Origin: Roseihalotalea indica
GTDB taxonomy: Bacteria; Bacteroidota; Bacteroidia; Cytophagales; Cyclobacteriaceae
Direction of reading: 5' to 3'
Assembly: GCF_022458895.1 (NCBI RefSeq)
Contig: NZ_JAINFL010000009.1
Span: 62,001 to 126,000 of the forward strand
Length of the DNA stretch: 64,000 bases
Position numbers and translations under genes: made by a program. Under the pieces are notes generated by a model. That model did no database searches, had not been told where the DNA came from, and saw nothing but the letters and a program-made list of their open reading frames with translations. How positions within the stretch are numbered: the first letter of the stretch is position 1; each line of letters begins with the position of its first letter. Of the stretch, positions 25,316-32,834 are shown piece by piece.

Positions 25316-25359
25316 GCAGTAGGCGGCCACCCAACTCCTGCCAACATCCTTCGGTATTA
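25316..25359 (-). repeat. Possible diverged copy of the dispersed repeat
   Basis: Read on the minus strand it has TACCGAAGGATGTTGGCAGG and then GCCTACTGC, in the same order as copies A-C (TACCAGGAAGTGG, TTGGCAGGAGG, GCCTCCTGC), but with mismatches and no perfect hairpin. Confidence 0.3.
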
Positions 25360-25399
25360 CAAAATTGATTGTGCTTAGTCTCACCTTTTATGAACGAAG

Positions 25400-26614
25400 T
25401 TAACTACGTAGGTCAATCATTAGGTCCAGGTAGTCTCGCATCAGGCGGGTAGTCAGAAATTTGTCGCGTACTCGTTCCTTGGCACGCTTTCCTACTTCTT
25501 CTCCTAAGGAGGGGTTGTTGAGTATCTCAACCACGCAATCCGCGTAGGCATCAATATCTTTTGGGTCTAGCAGAAAACCATGCTTTTCGTGTTCAATCTG
25601 TTCGGGAATACCTCCCGCCGTGGTAGCAATCACCGGTTTGGCTTTCCACATGGCCTCGGTTACCGTCAGGCAAAAACCTTCTCGAATGGATTTTTGCAGA
25701 ATTACGCTGGAGAAACGCTGAATGGCATTAACGAGGTGAGCGTTATTGCCCTGAATGAACAATACATCTTCTTTGCTAAACTGCTCTCGCGCTCTTTCCC
25801 GCACCCGTTGATACACTGATTCTCCTTCCGGGTCATCGTCGGCCAGATTGTAGCAGAATAGTAAGCGGCAATCTACCTGCTGTCGCACTTTCTCAAATAC
25901 ATCCAGTACTCCTTCCGGGTCTTTCCAGGGGTCCATACGCGAAACCTGCGTAATGATGGGTTTATCGGTAGGAATGTTGGCCTTTTCAATACATTTTTTG
26001 ACCTCTTCAGGAGTGAGCTCTTTATTCTTGGCTGACAATGGGTTAATGGCCGGGTGAATGATTCTCTGCTCTACCGGAAGATCTTTTTTGCGGTACTTTT
26101 CGCAAGAAAGGATGATCACATCGTACCGCAGCATATACTGCTTTAGAAACCGCCAGATCTCCGGGTTAGGGGAGGAAATGTCCAGATGGCAGCGCCACAC
26201 CCAGGGTTGGCATTTTTTTGCAAAGCGTACCAGTGGTAGGGGCTGAGGGTCATGGATAAACACAAAGTCGTGGCCGATGTGGGAGTAAATCGAAAAGTTC
26301 TCCACTGTAGAAAGGTAGATTTCTTTTTCCTCCTCAGTCAGATTCTCCTCATCGCCCTGCATGGCATTGTGGATCTTTTTGGTGATCTCGTAGAAGTCCG
26401 GGTGTCCATGAAAGGTATCCCACTCAGTATGTACAGGAATATCATTCAGCAGCGGTATCATGCTGTTTAAGATCTCGGCCACACCTCCACCAAAGAAGGT
26501 AGAATTGATGTGCAGATTGGTTTTGCCATAGAGCTTTCGGGCGCGCTGGTGTAAATCGTATACTGCCGACTCGCCGGCTACGTCGATATAATCTTCAATT
26601 CTGGGAAGTGCCAT
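25400..26614 (-). CDS. GT4 glycosyltransferase, trehalose synthase (TreT)-like
   Basis: This 404-residue retaining glycosyltransferase has two Rossmann domains. The N-terminal LHINSTFFGGGVAEILNSMIPL (about 34-55), WDTFHGHPDFYEITKKIHNAMQG and FIHDPQP are hallmarks of the trehalose glycosyltransferring synthase group. The C-terminal donor domain has TQVSRMDPWKDPEGVL and the EX7E-type QKSIREGFCLTVTEAMW. TreT makes trehalose from an NDP-glucose and glucose. Trehalose as a compatible solute would fit the stress genes around it. The exact sugar specificity is inference. Confidence 0.8.
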   Translation of the reverse strand: MALPRIEDYIDVAGESAVYDLHQRARKLYGKTNLHINSTFFGGGVAEILNSMIPLLNDIPVHTEWDTFHGHPDFYEITKKIHNAMQGDEENLTEEEKEIYLSTVENFSIYSHIGHDFVFIHDPQPLPLVRFAKKCQPWVWRCHLDISSPNPEIWRFLKQYMLRYDVIILSCEKYRKKDLPVEQRIIHPAINPLSAKNKELTPEEVKKCIEKANIPTDKPIITQVSRMDPWKDPEGVLDVFEKVRQQVDCRLLFCYNLADDDPEGESVYQRVRERAREQFSKEDVLFIQGNNAHLVNAIQRFSSVILQKSIREGFCLTVTEAMWKAKPVIATTAGGIPEQIEHEKHGFLLDPKDIDAYADCVVEILNNPSLGEEVGKRAKERVRDKFLTTRLMRDYLDLMIDLRS

Positions 26615-26727
26615 GAAAAATAGGTTCGGTTGCTTTTGATGTTAACCAGCGAGGGGGAAATGTGTTTGTTGCCAAGTTCAGAGCGCACTGTTTGAGCTTA
26701 GCGTTTTGGGTGCTTAGGAGCACAGAA

Positions 26728-26746
26728 AGGCAAAGTTACTTTGCCT
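26728..26746. terminator. Hairpin downstream of the 122-residue gene
   Basis: AGGCAAAG (26728-26735) and CTTTGCCT (26739-26746) form an 8-bp stem with a 3-nt loop, 27 bp past the stop of the gene ending at 26773. It is probably its terminator. Confidence 0.45.
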
Positions 26747-26772
26747 CCCTGAACTCTTTACTCTAAACTCGC

Positions 26773-27141
26773 TTAAACGTCTACGTGGTCTTTTACTTTG
26801 TCGGCAGGTAGCTTTTCGTCGGTTCGAATCAGTTTTTTCTGATGGTCGCCTTGGGTGGGCAAGCCATTGGGTAAGATGAATTCCCGGTACTGATTCTTAT
26901 CCTGAAGAAACAAGTGGGGGATGTCATTAAACTCAGGGTCATCTTTAAAATTAGCCAGATAAAAATCACCCTTCAGCAATGTCTTCTTTTTTTCGTGGTC
27001 TGAATCGGAAAGCACCAGTATATCGCCTTGTTTTCCTTCTACAATGGCATACCATTTCTCCTGATCCAAGGTAAGAATCTGATGGTTCTTGGTGGTTTCA
27101 AAAAGCTCGTACTGGCCTTGTTTTTCTAGTTTTCCTTTCAT
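26773..27141 (-). CDS. Soluble protein (122 aa), unknown
   Basis: This 122-residue hydrophilic protein has short beta strands (YELFETTKNHQILTLDQEKWYAIVEG, GDILVLSDSD) and a basic, polar C-terminus ending in HVDV. There is no signal or membrane segment. The family is not recognised. The leader just upstream (TTTTTTTCACTTAACTTTTTT before the ATG) resembles the leaders of the other stress-cluster genes. Copy B of the dispersed repeat separates it from the DUF892 gene. A stress-related role is inferred from position only. Confidence 0.6.
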   Translation of the reverse strand: MKGKLEKQGQYELFETTKNHQILTLDQEKWYAIVEGKQGDILVLSDSDHEKKKTLLKGDFYLANFKDDPEFNDIPHLFLQDKNQYREFILPNGLPTQGDHQKKLIRTDEKLPADKVKDHVDV

Positions 27142-27264
27142 GGCTGAAAAAAGTTAAGTGAAAAAAATAGTGGAAATAAGTTAAGTAGAGGGTATTCCGA
27201 TCATTATGTATGAAGCTGTTTTTTGAAAGTCTTATCCGACCGGGCAGGTCTGATCGGCTAGGCA

Positions 27265-27357
27265 GGCGTTTCCGGAGGCAGTCAGCAGGAGGCTGTATAA
27301 AGGACCTGCCTCCTGCCACCCCCTCCCTGGTATATCATTAATAGAAATCAGAATAAT
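27265..27357 (-). repeat. Dispersed intergenic repeat, copy B
   Basis: Read on the minus strand it starts ATTCTGATTTC, then ATACCAGGGAGGGGGTGGCA, then the hairpin (plus-strand arms GCAGGAGGC 27285-27293 and GCCTCCTGC 27308-27316), then TGCCTCCGGAAACGCC. The hairpin arms are identical to those of copy A, and the distal block matches copy C. Confidence 0.65.
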
Positions 27358-27375
27358 ACTCAGCGTTTGTCAAGG

Positions 27376-27873
27376 TTAGCTGGCATCCTGGTTGATACCT
27401 TCCAGAGCCAGATGACTTAATTTAGCGTTAGCCTCTTTTTCTTCGTCTAACGTTAGCTGTAGGAGGTCACATATCGGTTGGTGGCCCAGTTGCTTGGCGA
27501 AGTGGTAAGCCGCGCCGTAGCCGGCAATTTCATAGTGCTCTACTCTTTGAGCAGCGGCAATCAGAGCTGCATCTTTGATATCATTATTTCCTCTCATGCC
27601 AATGACCTCTTTCCCTTCTTTAATCAGCCCTTTCATTGCCTGGCAGGTTTCGCCTTTTAGATCAGTCCCTAGCATTTCTCCAATCTGCTTTAATCGGTTT
27701 TGCTGCTCCTTGGTTTCTTTCAAGTGGTGATCAAAAGCATCTTTTAGCTGCGCATGGGTAGCGGCATTAGACATTTCTGGCAAAGCCGATAGTAATTGAG
27801 TTTCTGCACTGTACAGATCTTTTAGTTCGTAGACCAGTAAATCTTCCAAACTGGTTAATTTTTCTCTGGACAT
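27376..27873 (-). CDS. DUF892 (YciE/YciF) ferritin-like protein
   Basis: This 165-residue four-helix protein of the DUF892 family has the opening SLEDLLVYELKDLYSAETQLLSALPEM, a HHLKETKEQQNRL motif and a glutamate-rich last helix (LTLDEEKEANAKLSHLA). These give the di-metal carboxylate ligands of ferritin-like proteins. Family members are induced by osmotic and general stress in enterobacteria. It has the strongest copy of the shared leader directly upstream (27874-27900). Confidence 0.9.
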   Translation of the reverse strand: MSREKLTSLEDLLVYELKDLYSAETQLLSALPEMSNAATHAQLKDAFDHHLKETKEQQNRLKQIGEMLGTDLKGETCQAMKGLIKEGKEVIGMRGNNDIKDAALIAAAQRVEHYEIAGYGAAYHFAKQLGHQPICDLLQLTLDEEKEANAKLSHLALEGINQDAS

Positions 27874-27900
27874 GATTAAAATGTTTAAGGTTGAAAATAT
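27874..27900 (-). promoter_or_regulatory. T-rich leader motif before DUF892 gene
   Basis: On the minus strand: ATATTTTCAACCTTAAACAT, then TTTTAATC and the ATG. It shares TTTTCAACCTTAA with the catalase leader at 22621. Confidence 0.45.
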
Positions 27901-27990
27901 GGTGTAGTAAAAAGTTTTTCTGGTTAGCGGTTGGCAGTAGGCAGTTTACACTTTATTATAGCTGCTTCCCTTATTATCAATCATCAAAAA

Positions 27991-28770
27991 TCATCCTTGC
28001 AGCAGCGACTCTCCACCGTCAATCCACACCTCTGTTCCGGTAATGTGGCTAGATAGGTCAGAAGCCAGAAAATACACTAAATCGGCTACCTGTTCGGGCT
28101 CTCCGGGGAATCCATCTGTTAGGGGAATGGCGCCTTCGGGGAAATCTACCGGCTCTTTCTCTCGTTCGATATTGCGCCTCTTGGTGTTGTCTTCAATTTC
28201 GGTGTTAATAGCGCCGGGGCAAATCACATTGACTCGAATCTTATGCTTGGCTAGCTCCAGGGCAATCATTTTGGTAAAAGCTACCTGCCCGGCTTTGCTG
28301 CACGAATAGGCTGTTGCGCCGGTATTGGTAAAAATCCGGGTACCGTTTACCGAGGCGCCAATAATCACTGAGCCACCCTGCTTTTTGAGATGAGGTACGG
28401 CATACTTCACCGTAAGAAATGTGCCGGTGAGGTTGATATCCAGCGTTTTCTGCCACTCGTCTAGCGTAAGTTCTTCCAGGGGAGCCCAAACGCCATTTAC
28501 CCCGGCATTTACGAAGACAATATCCAGTTGCCCCCAGGTTTCAATAACGCTTTCATAGGCGGTCTTCATTTCGTTTTCTTTGGAAACGTCCGCTTCCACC
28601 ACTAAGGCCTGGTCATCACCCATAGATGTAGCTACTTCCTCCAATTCCTTACGGGTTCTGCTGACCAGCGCAACTTTAGCTCCTTCTTCTGCCAGACGAC
28701 GGGCACTAGCTGCTCCAATTCCGGAACCTGCACCGGTCACTAGAGCCACTTTTCCAACTAATGTATTCAT
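27991..28770 (-). CDS. SDR family NAD(P)-dependent oxidoreductase
   Basis: This 259-residue short-chain dehydrogenase has the nucleotide-binding TGAGSGIGAASARRLAEEG (about 13-31), the structural NAG motif in VNAGVNG (about 90) and the catalytic YSCSK (Tyr and Lys, about 157-161) after a Ser in IIGASVNG. The C-terminus EVWIDGGESL is standard. SDRs of this type often accompany general-stress genes (for example YhxC/YdaD relatives), but the substrate is unknown. Its leader reads TATTTTTTCTAACCTACTA with a second T-run before ATG, as for its neighbours. Confidence 0.88.
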   Translation of the reverse strand: MNTLVGKVALVTGAGSGIGAASARRLAEEGAKVALVSRTRKELEEVATSMGDDQALVVEADVSKENEMKTAYESVIETWGQLDIVFVNAGVNGVWAPLEELTLDEWQKTLDINLTGTFLTVKYAVPHLKKQGGSVIIGASVNGTRIFTNTGATAYSCSKAGQVAFTKMIALELAKHKIRVNVICPGAINTEIEDNTKRRNIEREKEPVDFPEGAIPLTDGFPGEPEQVADLVYFLASDLSSHITGTEVWIDGGESLLQG

Positions 28771-28868
28771 AGTTTAAAAATAGTAGGTTAGAAAAAATAC
28801 GTGCTTATTCAGGCAAGACGATTACTCCTGGGTGAATAGTAGATTAAGATGGGTTGCTAAGCAAAAAC

Positions 28869-29213
28869 TTAATGCGCTTTTTCTTGCTCAAACATTTGTA
28901 ATAGTGCATCTATATCATTCTCGAGCTCTTGGTAGTGGTTCTGAGCAGCCCTTTGCTTAGCGGCTATCAAGCCGGAATGATGCACTCGCCGGAAGTCTCC
29001 GTAAGGAAAACCATAGCGGCTCTTGGTTTCTTCGCTTTGGTCGGTGTGCAGGCCCAAAAACCATTGTCCGTACTCACTCCAACCGTGCTTTTCTAAAAAC
29101 TTATTTTCCTCCTCAGTGGTGGGTTGTGCGTCGCTCCACTCCGAATCAAGCACATATTGGTGATGTTCAATCAGGCTTTTTGCTTTGTTAAAGGCTTCGC
29201 TGTTCGTTTTCAT
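28869..29213 (-). CDS. Soluble protein (114 aa), unknown
   Basis: This 114-residue protein is rich in aromatic and charged residues (HGWSEYGQWFLGLH, RYGFPYGDFRRVHHSGLIAAKQRAAQ). It ends in a helix that may be a coiled coil (YQELENDIDALLQMFEQE). There is no signal or membrane segment. The pattern E-W-S-D...YG-WFLG...R-YGFP-GDF-R-H is like small proteins found beside DUF892/SDR stress genes, but I cannot name a family. It is co-directional with its neighbours. Confidence 0.65.
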   Translation of the reverse strand: MKTNSEAFNKAKSLIEHHQYVLDSEWSDAQPTTEEENKFLEKHGWSEYGQWFLGLHTDQSEETKSRYGFPYGDFRRVHHSGLIAAKQRAAQNHYQELENDIDALLQMFEQEKAH

Positions 29214-29239
29214 AAGGCAAAAAAATTAAGGTATATAGG

Positions 29240-29503
29240 TTATTGATCAAGTTTCAGGTCGAGGTGGATCATATCCAGGTAGGGTTCCAGCAACTCATCA
29301 GGCCTAAGCCCGGCTTCTACTTTTATAGGTTGTTTCCAGAAAAAGTGTCGGGTGTACCATACTTCAATCAGCATTCTGTCTAGTGCATATAAATGAATCT
29401 GATACTGATTAAAATGGCGAGTGGCCACATGGGCACCAAACTGCTTCAGTAGTTTAAGTTTTTCCGGTAAAGATTGTTGCCTAAAAGTTTTGGAGTTCAT
29501 CAT
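29240..29503 (-). CDS. Small protein (87 aa), unknown
   Basis: This 87-residue protein has a basic N-terminal helix (FRQQSLPEKLKLLKQFGAHV) and then strands (YQIHLYALDRMLIEVWYTR, PIKVEAGL). It ends with an acidic stretch. The layout is that of small proteins paired with the 114-residue type, here 26 bp apart in the same direction. The function is unknown. Confidence 0.6.
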   Translation of the reverse strand: MMNSKTFRQQSLPEKLKLLKQFGAHVATRHFNQYQIHLYALDRMLIEVWYTRHFFWKQPIKVEAGLRPDELLEPYLDMIHLDLKLDQ

Positions 29504-29552
29504 GAGACATAGGTGATAGGTTCAAAAGTGATAAATAGGGTTATTCAGCTTT

Positions 29553-29999
29553 TTACTTTAAGGACCTGAGTCCTCGATTAATGAAAAGTACAATAAGCAC
29601 TACTCCCACTGCCAGAATATACTGCTTCAGGCTAACTGCAATACCAACACCTGCGGAAAACAGAATGGTGGTGGCAGTGGTCAGGTACCTTACGGTGGTG
29701 TCTTCTCTGGCTTTGATGATAGTGCCAGCGCCGACAAAGCTGATTCCGATAATAATTGCCTGCATAATACGGGCCGGGTCGGCATCCACCACATCACCGT
29801 AAGATTTAGTATAATACTGTACAGCCACTTCGGATAAAGCCACTAAAAATGCAGAAGCTCCGCCAATAATCATTTGGGTACGAAACCCGGCAGGTTTGTT
29901 GTCCGCTTCCCGTTCGTACCCTATTAACCCCGTTAAGGTGCAGGCAATGATGATATCTAGTAAAATCCAGAGTTGGGTATCCCAGTTGTATAGTATCAA
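29553..29999 (-). CDS. MgtC/SapB family membrane protein
   Basis: This 148-residue protein of the MgtC/SapB family has the signature LTGLIGYEREADNKPAGFRTQMIIGGASAF (about 21-50) and four to five hydrophobic helices. It lacks the soluble C-terminal ACT-like domain of longer MgtC proteins. MgtC modulates membrane ATP synthase and magnesium-limited growth in Salmonella; short SapB forms are uncharacterised. The only in-frame start is TTG at 29999, preceded by a stop two codons upstream. Confidence 0.85.
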   Translation of the reverse strand: MILYNWDTQLWILLDIIIACTLTGLIGYEREADNKPAGFRTQMIIGGASAFLVALSEVAVQYYTKSYGDVVDADPARIMQAIIIGISFVGAGTIIKAREDTTVRYLTTATTILFSAGVGIAVSLKQYILAVGVVLIVLFINRGLRSLK

Positions 30000-30023
30000 A
30001 ACTTACCTTAAAAAATTAAATTG

Positions 30024-30680
30024 TTACAATCCGACAGCCACATAGGCTTGTAATAATGAGTTCTTAACGTCATCTAACAACAGGTCAGCTTCCGTACTGT
30101 TTGCAATTTCGTTTAATCCGAGGTTGTAGCGTAAGCCAATGGTTACTGCATTCAGGTCTAATCCCAGGCCTACTGCTAAGCCAAAATCCCAGGTATTGAA
30201 ATTATCCCGGTCCAGATCTTCGGTACCATCAGGTATAAGATCACCTTCGGTAGTGATATTAGCGCCCAGCAAGTAACTAATATAGGGGCCAGCATGTATA
30301 TTAATAACGTCGGCCAGGCTGAGCTTTAGTAGTATGGGGAGGTCTACATAAAATAAGTTAAAGCGCACATCGCCTTCAATATCAAAATCGTCGGCAACGC
30401 CACCGTCGTCACCGTAAGTGCGCTGGTTACCCCGGGTAGAAAACAATAGTTCTGGCTGAACGCTAACCAGATCATTAAGCGCCAGTTCAGTAAAAATACC
30501 AGCATTAAAGCCAATACGAGCGTTCTGATCATCTATTTCACTGGAATAGAAGTTAGATAAATTGACACCAGCTTTGATGCCGATTCGGGAATCCTCGTTT
30601 ACTTGTGCGTAAGACAGCAGCGGAAAGGTTAGAAGAGCAATTGCTAAGATGCGCAAAAAAAGTGGGTGTGCAGTTTTCAT
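30024..30680 (-). CDS. PorT-type outer-membrane beta-barrel protein
   Basis: This 218-residue protein has a signal peptide (FLRILAIALLTFPLLSYAQ) and eight alternating amphipathic strands. Examples are IGIKAGVNLSNFY, FNAGIFTELALNDLVSVQPELLFS, FNLFYVDLPILLKL and TIGLRYNLGL. It matches the OMP_b-brl_2 / PorT class common in Bacteroidota. It probably resides in the outer membrane; its ligand is unknown. The leader CTTTTTTACTACACTTTAAT plus a T-run directly before ATG fits the recurrent cluster motif. It is the last minus-strand gene before the AraC block. Confidence 0.88.
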   Translation of the reverse strand: MKTAHPLFLRILAIALLTFPLLSYAQVNEDSRIGIKAGVNLSNFYSSEIDDQNARIGFNAGIFTELALNDLVSVQPELLFSTRGNQRTYGDDGGVADDFDIEGDVRFNLFYVDLPILLKLSLADVINIHAGPYISYLLGANITTEGDLIPDGTEDLDRDNFNTWDFGLAVGLGLDLNAVTIGLRYNLGLNEIANSTEADLLLDDVKNSLLQAYVAVGL

Positions 30681-31049
30681 ATTAAAAAAATTAAAGTGTA
30701 GTAAAAAAGTGAATTAGGTATATAACGAAATAAACGGCCTTATGGGTTGTACTGAACAACCCTATGATTGGGTCTCATGAAAATAATTTCTTCACCATCA
30801 ATAATAGCGGTAGCTCTGTCCAGAGCAATGTATTCTTTTCCGGTGCTGCTTTCGTATCGTACGATATCTCATTGCTGACCAAAAGCAGGGCTTGCAAATG
30901 AGTTGTTCTTATTCAAACTCCCTGTCTCAATGAGATAATACTTTTTCTATACTATCATTTATCAACTATTTTTCTTTGCTTTGGAAGCAATATTTTAGGT
31001 TTTGCTTGACTTATGGCTCTATTTTTTAACAACAACTAACCCACAGGGC
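30681..31049. other. Divergent intergenic region with possible gene remnant
   Basis: This lies between the beta-barrel and first AraC genes. The first 27 bp are the beta-barrel leader. On the minus strand, 30740-30868 holds an open stretch of 42 codons ending in TAA (YESSTGKEYIALDRATAIID, then GEEIIFMRP). It looks protein-like but has no start codon and is preceded in frame by TGA (30869-30871). It may be a decayed small gene. No other feature is clear. Confidence 0.25.
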
Positions 31050-32084
31050 ATGGTCATTACTTTGCGTTCAAGCTCTTTTTCTCAGGTAATGGATGTATTA
31101 GCTAAAGGCTTATCAACTGAGGTAATAGAAAAGAATGGTGAGGTTATTATCAAACTACCGACATCATCGGGCAAGGGTAAAATCCAGGCTTTACGGTTTC
31201 ATAGTGGATTGAGCTTGCTGATATTCGAAGTGCAATTAACAGAAGACCTTATTATAAAGGTGCAGCAAACGGATTACCACCCTCTCCGCCTGTTGCTATG
31301 CAAGACGGGTTTCCTTACCCACTCGGTAGAACAGAGGCATATTCAGTATAGGTTAAATGAATTCTATGGGGCACTCTCAGCCTGCTCAGGTAATGTTGAT
31401 CAGATATTCCATCTCCCGGCTCAACAGCCACTGGCTATTTTCATGATTGAGATTGACCGGAAGTACTATCTGGAACGGCTACAGCAGGCCAATGGCTCGG
31501 TCCATAGTCAGGTGCGGGAGCTATTCGAAGATACCGAAGCAGAGTACCCGTTTCTTTACCATAGTCCTTATAGTCATGCTGCGGTATTGGTATTGCATGA
31601 CTTTGAACGTATCCGCCAGTACGAAGGTATTGTGAAAGAAATCTATCTTGAATCAAAATCGCTGGAGTTGCTTTCGTTAACCCTTCATCAGTATGTTAAC
31701 GATCAAAGCATAGACCAGAAAGGTATTGTACTTCGGGAGCATGACATAGAGCAACTCGTGAAGGCGAAACGCCATATTACCGAACATTACGCTACGCCGC
31801 CTTCCATTCGGGAGCTGGCCCGGAAGTTTGGCATTAATGAGGCTAAGCTCAAGAAAGGATATAAGCAACTATTCCATATGACTGTCTACGAGCATGTGCG
31901 GGCAGAGCGTATGAACCAAGCCAAAATTCTGATAGCAGAAGGTGCTACCGACATTGGGGAGGTAGTACGTAAAGTAGGGTATACCAGCGGTAGCCAGTTT
32001 GCTGCTCGTTTTAAAGAGGTTTTCGGTTACTCGCCTAAGCATTTTCAAAAGAAGGTGGCACAATCAAAAACAAAATTTCAGTAA
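31050..32084 (+). CDS. AraC family transcriptional regulator (paralogue 1)
   Basis: This 344-residue regulator has an unusual N-terminal sensing domain (about 1-225, not a clear cupin) and a C-terminal AraC double helix-turn-helix (about 245-340). The last part contains SIRELARKFGINEAKLKKGYKQLF, TVYEHVRAERMNQAKILI and VGYTSGSQFAARFKEVFGYSP. The architecture is that of PchR-like Bacteroidota AraC proteins. It is closely similar along its length to the regulator at 32835-33881. The start ATG 31050 (MVITLRSSSF) is preferred over TTG 31002. A terminator follows. Confidence 0.88.
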   Translation: MVITLRSSSFSQVMDVLAKGLSTEVIEKNGEVIIKLPTSSGKGKIQALRFHSGLSLLIFEVQLTEDLIIKVQQTDYHPLRLLLCKTGFLTHSVEQRHIQYRLNEFYGALSACSGNVDQIFHLPAQQPLAIFMIEIDRKYYLERLQQANGSVHSQVRELFEDTEAEYPFLYHSPYSHAAVLVLHDFERIRQYEGIVKEIYLESKSLELLSLTLHQYVNDQSIDQKGIVLREHDIEQLVKAKRHITEHYATPPSIRELARKFGINEAKLKKGYKQLFHMTVYEHVRAERMNQAKILIAEGATDIGEVVRKVGYTSGSQFAARFKEVFGYSPKHFQKKVAQSKTKFQ

Positions 32085-32150
32085 GCAACCGGTTAGCCAT
32101 CACTGATAAGTCTCACTAAAATTGTATTGTTTTTGGTCGTAACGGCTTAA

Positions 32151-32194
32151 AAAAGGGAGTGCCGCTACCTGTGTGGGGTAGCGGCATCTCTTTT
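32151..32194 (+). terminator. Rho-independent terminator after AraC paralogue 1
   Basis: TGCCGCTACC (32160-32169) pairs with GGTAGCGGCA (32177-32186) with a 7-nt loop. The stem is flanked by AAAAGGGAG and TCTCTTTT, which extend it. It lies 66 bp after the stop. Confidence 0.8.
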
Positions 32195-32834
32195 CCCTCG
32201 CTAATTCTGCCTATGAGAGACAGTCCGAATAAAAACATGGTGGGTACGGTTGTTAAACCGAAAAAGATTAAAAAGTGCTTCTAGCCAGGAAGCGCTACTA
32301 GTTGAAAAAATATGCTCTTATTCGGAAATCTTATATAATAAAGCTACGGGGTTCTTTAGCCATCTCCAAAGCTAAAAAGTCTTTTCTGTAAAAATTGAAG
32401 AGAAGTAGGGATAAGGTGTTTCTGAGGTGACTAAGTTTACTAAGTAAGCTTACTTAGGATGAATGAAAAATGATAACTAGTTAGGCAGGTTTATCATAAC
32501 CCTTAGTCTGAAAATCATGATTCAAGCCTTTGCAAGCAAATTAGCTTTTCCGATGTGGCGGTTAGGGTTTCTTAAAAGTATGGGAGCTTGGTAGCTTCTG
32601 ATTGCGTTACATTTACCACTTAGTTAGGAGGCGAATTTGATAGTAGGTTGTTTCGTGTCTATCATACTACACACTTAAACAGTTATTTCCCTGGAGGGGC
32701 ATTTTGGCTCCTTGAAGGATTATTTTGTGTGAGCCTGATCAATAAATTGCACATTTAAATAATTTGTGTGAGATTTCTGGCTTAAACCATCATTGTACTG
32801 CTAAGCTAGGAGTTATTTGTTGAATTACTATTGT
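32195..32834. other. Long gene-free gap between AraC paralogues
   Basis: Some 640 bp without a convincing reading frame on either strand. The notable content is the 18-bp palindrome at 32440. The stretch 32640-32720 has several short T- and GGAGG-containing segments but no assignable site. Confidence 0.5.
32440..32457. promoter_or_regulatory. 18-bp perfect palindrome, candidate operator
   Basis: CTAAGTAAGCTTACTTAG is a perfect palindrome, 378 bp upstream of the second AraC start. Its length and symmetry fit a dimeric regulator or a cruciform. AraC proteins themselves prefer direct repeats, so a different regulator may bind. Confidence 0.45.

Noticed and set aside
32440..32457. Insertion-sequence terminal repeat
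   Set aside because: The palindrome is one symmetrical site, not two separated ends, and no transposase gene is present.
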